A stretch of DNA of 64,000 nt, taken from positions 9,517,752 to 9,581,751 of the forward strand of contig OY821742.1 of NCBI GenBank assembly GCA_963682055.1, in the 5' to 3' direction. The stretch is from Primula veris (Eukaryota; Streptophyta; Magnoliopsida; Ericales; Primulaceae). Positions 62,236 to 64,000 of this stretch are shown one piece after another (position 1 is the stretch's first letter; each line of letters opens with the position of its first letter). Under the pieces are notes generated by a model that saw only the letters and a list, made by a program, of their open reading frames with translations, was not told the DNA's origin and searched no databases. The position numbers were made by a program, and so were the translations under genes.

Positions 62236-62987
62236 AGCAAATATACGTGTTTTGCTTTTTTGCCCAGTATTTGTAGTTTTGTACGTGCCGATCCTTTTAT
62301 GCTCATGTATAAACAAATCAGAACGTAGAATGTTTTCTTTGATTTTTTTAAAGCCTGAGCTTGAGGTCTTGTTCATTTTCTTGATAATTGAAAAGCTTAA
62401 CCAGGCAGAGCAGGAAAGTGAAGTTAAGAGAGGACATAAGTCGAGGGCTTTCGAGCTTTTAGTCTTTGCTTATTGATTTTTTTCCTCTCCTTATTCATTG
62501 CCGTGTACTCGGTTAGTTAAGCACTAAAGCTTTTCCTAATAATAAAAAAATAAGATGTAGATGACCTACATTTTTAACCCGACTAAACGCATATGTTTAA
62601 AACTCGCACCCAATAAGCCAAGAAAAGCCCAAGCAATCTCTTCCTTGACCCCTGTTTAAAATTTAAATATCTCAGAAAACATGATCCAAACAGCTAATAA
62701 TTGCTACAACAATCCAACGCATAATCAGTTGAAGAAACGGTCAAAGAGTGTACACCTCAACCGATGATAACAAAATAAACAGCTAGATAACAACGTATAG
62801 CAAGTTGTATACACTACAGGAGACGAGACGATATAAATTACAACAAAAATAAATATGGCAGCACCGTTCTATCACAGTTACGAACTATAGCTCGATTTAA
62901 TCGACCCCTAGAAGCAGATCCCAGTGCACATTCGTTTCTACTTACACATCAAACAGGGCATTGTCAAAAATATACCACCATGATGTG
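62236..62987. other. Intergenic region between tRNA-Asp and the GAUT gene
   Basis: It should contain the GAUT 3' UTR on the minus strand. A 74-codon plus-strand frame at 62252-62476 has no recognisable features. Nothing else seen. Confidence 0.5.
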
Positions 62988-64000
62988 TCAATGAACATTA
63001 CACTGTTGTAATAAAGGATGAGAAAAATCGACATATTTTTCCCAAAGCGGTTTATATTTTTCTATACCAATTTTCAGCCACGGCTTTGAGTTCCCGTTGT
63101 AGTGAAGAACCGCCCCTTTCTCAATCACTTGCGGGTCAACAGTCGTATACCCTAACCCCAATACGTGCCAAGAGGCTTCCAATGGTTGGGTTAACCCATA
63201 GAAAGTCAACAACCCGGGAGGTAAAGTTCCTAGTTTCCATAATGTACGGTCAACGTTTTTATCTTGCCAATAATGATAAATTCCTGTCACGTTTCTTTTT
63301 CTCCACTCGACTAAATCGAAAACGTTCATCCCAAATGCCCATCCACAAGCATCAGGGTCAAAATGTGACCGAATAAGTGGATGAGAGTAATTCAAGTATT
63401 TGTGATATCTGTGAAAAGTTTCCATACAGGTTTCGACAGCCCCATTAACATTACTGTTTAAATCAATAGTGAATAACTCTGACAAATCTTTCTGGACGAC
63501 GACATCATCGTCAAGAAATACCACTTTTTTCAGAGTGGGGAATACTTCAGGAATGTAAAATCGGAGATGATTTAGCATAGACAAATACTTAGGATTTCGG
63601 AATTTAATCGGGGTTTTGCTATCATCATTGTTCCCAGAGAAATAATAATTCTGAGTATCTAAATCTTGGAGCTGTTTGAGAACAGGGACATAAGAGGCAT
63701 TTAGCCAGCTAAAGTCTTCGAATTTTTGAACATCAACTGTAACTCCTCGAAAATTGTTCAACGAAAACCAGGCTTTCATGGCAGAATAATTCACTTCGTC
63801 TGTTACAAGGTGGATTACAACTGCATCAGGATTTTTCGAGTTCAGAGCAGTAGAATTGACCACGACAGATGTTGCAAGAATATTATCCGAAAATATGCAA
63901 AAGTGATACAAATTGCTATCTTTGAGTTTTGTGGATCTTTCGATCGTTTCCTGAATTTTCTTCTGTAAATTTGAGTTTTTAAACCATTCTGTCGTTAACC
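62988..64000 (-). CDS. GAUT: Galacturonosyltransferase-like GT8 protein, GAUT8/9 type (5' part outside window)
   Basis: The frame runs from the window edge to a TGA at 62988-62990 without interruption, giving about 337 C-terminal residues that begin LTTEWFKNSNLQKK. GT8 landmarks are LYHFCIFSDNILATSVVV, DVQKFEDFSWLNASYVPV, FRNPKYLSMLNHLRFY, the metal-binding FLDDDVVVQKDL, NVNGAVETCMETFHRYHKYL, DPDACGWAFGMNVFDL, TLPPGLLTFYGLT and HYNGNSKPWLKIGIEKYKPL. GAUT enzymes are type II Golgi proteins that extend homogalacturonan from UDP-galacturonic acid in pectin synthesis. The missing N-terminus would carry the anchor and stem. Sequence best fits the GAUT8/GAUT9 branch; which one is not resolved here. 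Confidence 0.93.
   Translation of the reverse strand, partial: LTTEWFKNSNLQKKIQETIERSTKLKDSNLYHFCIFSDNILATSVVVNSTALNSKNPDAVVIHLVTDEVNYSAMKAWFSLNNFRGVTVDVQKFEDFSWLNASYVPVLKQLQDLDTQNYYFSGNNDDSKTPIKFRNPKYLSMLNHLRFYIPEVFPTLKKVVFLDDDVVVQKDLSELFTIDLNSNVNGAVETCMETFHRYHKYLNYSHPLIRSHFDPDACGWAFGMNVFDLVEWRKRNVTGIYHYWQDKNVDRTLWKLGTLPPGLLTFYGLTQPLEASWHVLGLGYTTVDPQVIEKGAVLHYNGNSKPWLKIGIEKYKPLWEKYVDFSHPLLQQCNVH

Noticed and set aside
21341..64000. Idea that GLCAT14, the SYP gene and GAUT form a functional cell-wall cluster
   Set aside because: They are 20-40 kb apart, mixed with unrelated genes and on different strands; chance proximity is the simpler reading.

Overview
This is nuclear DNA from a flowering plant, most likely a eudicot. 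It is AT-rich, and the genes are split by long AT-rich introns with GT-AG borders. The proteins belong to plant families (ULTRAPETALA, GLCAT14, GAUT, SYP12-clade syntaxin), and there is a eukaryotic tRNA-Asp gene. I cannot name the species from the sequence alone. Exons were joined by hand from reading frame, splice borders and recalled protein families; no alignment or transcript data were available.

Layout: (1) <1-3872 (+) NAF1, an H/ACA snoRNP assembly factor, with its 5' end outside the window. (2) 5161-9999 (-) ULTRAPETALA, three coding exons, convergent with NAF1. (3) 10.0-21.3 kb, a gene-poor stretch of 11 kb with microsatellites, tandem repeats and a foldback element; it holds the promoter sides of ULTRAPETALA and of the next gene. 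(4) 21341-24876 (+) a GLCAT14-type (GT14) beta-glucuronosyltransferase. (5) 25.3-26.95 kb, a 1.65-kb palindromic transposable element. (6) 27803-32429 (-) and 34011-35890 (-), two tandem formiminotransferase-like genes. (7) 35.9-43.4 kb, intergenic, with an 847-bp Mutator-type foldback element flanked by a perfect 9-bp target duplication. (8) 43399-46966 (+) a membrane-anchored coiled-coil protein of unknown function. (9) 47885-55475 (-) an 88-residue probable mitochondrial inner-membrane protein spread over 7.6 kb. (10) 57869-60687 (-) a SYP124/125-like Qa-SNARE. (11) 62027-62098 (-) tRNA-Asp(GUC). (12) 62988->64000 (-) the C-terminal part of a GAUT8/9-like GT8 galacturonosyltransferase.

The genes do not form a pathway or operon. 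Two loosely concern the cell wall and extracellular glycans (GLCAT14 in the Golgi for arabinogalactan proteins, GAUT in the Golgi for pectin), and a SYP12-clade syntaxin serves plasma-membrane secretion; that proximity is probably chance. I found no evidence of a new multi-gene system. The unusual content is structural: two coding minisatellites in NAF1, several long foldback elements that could be transcribed into hairpin RNA, two first introns carrying a duplicated exon-1 end with its 5' splice site, a MITE inserted into an intronic repeat array so that the empty site can be read from sister units, and a tandem pair of formiminotransferases with different exon structures.
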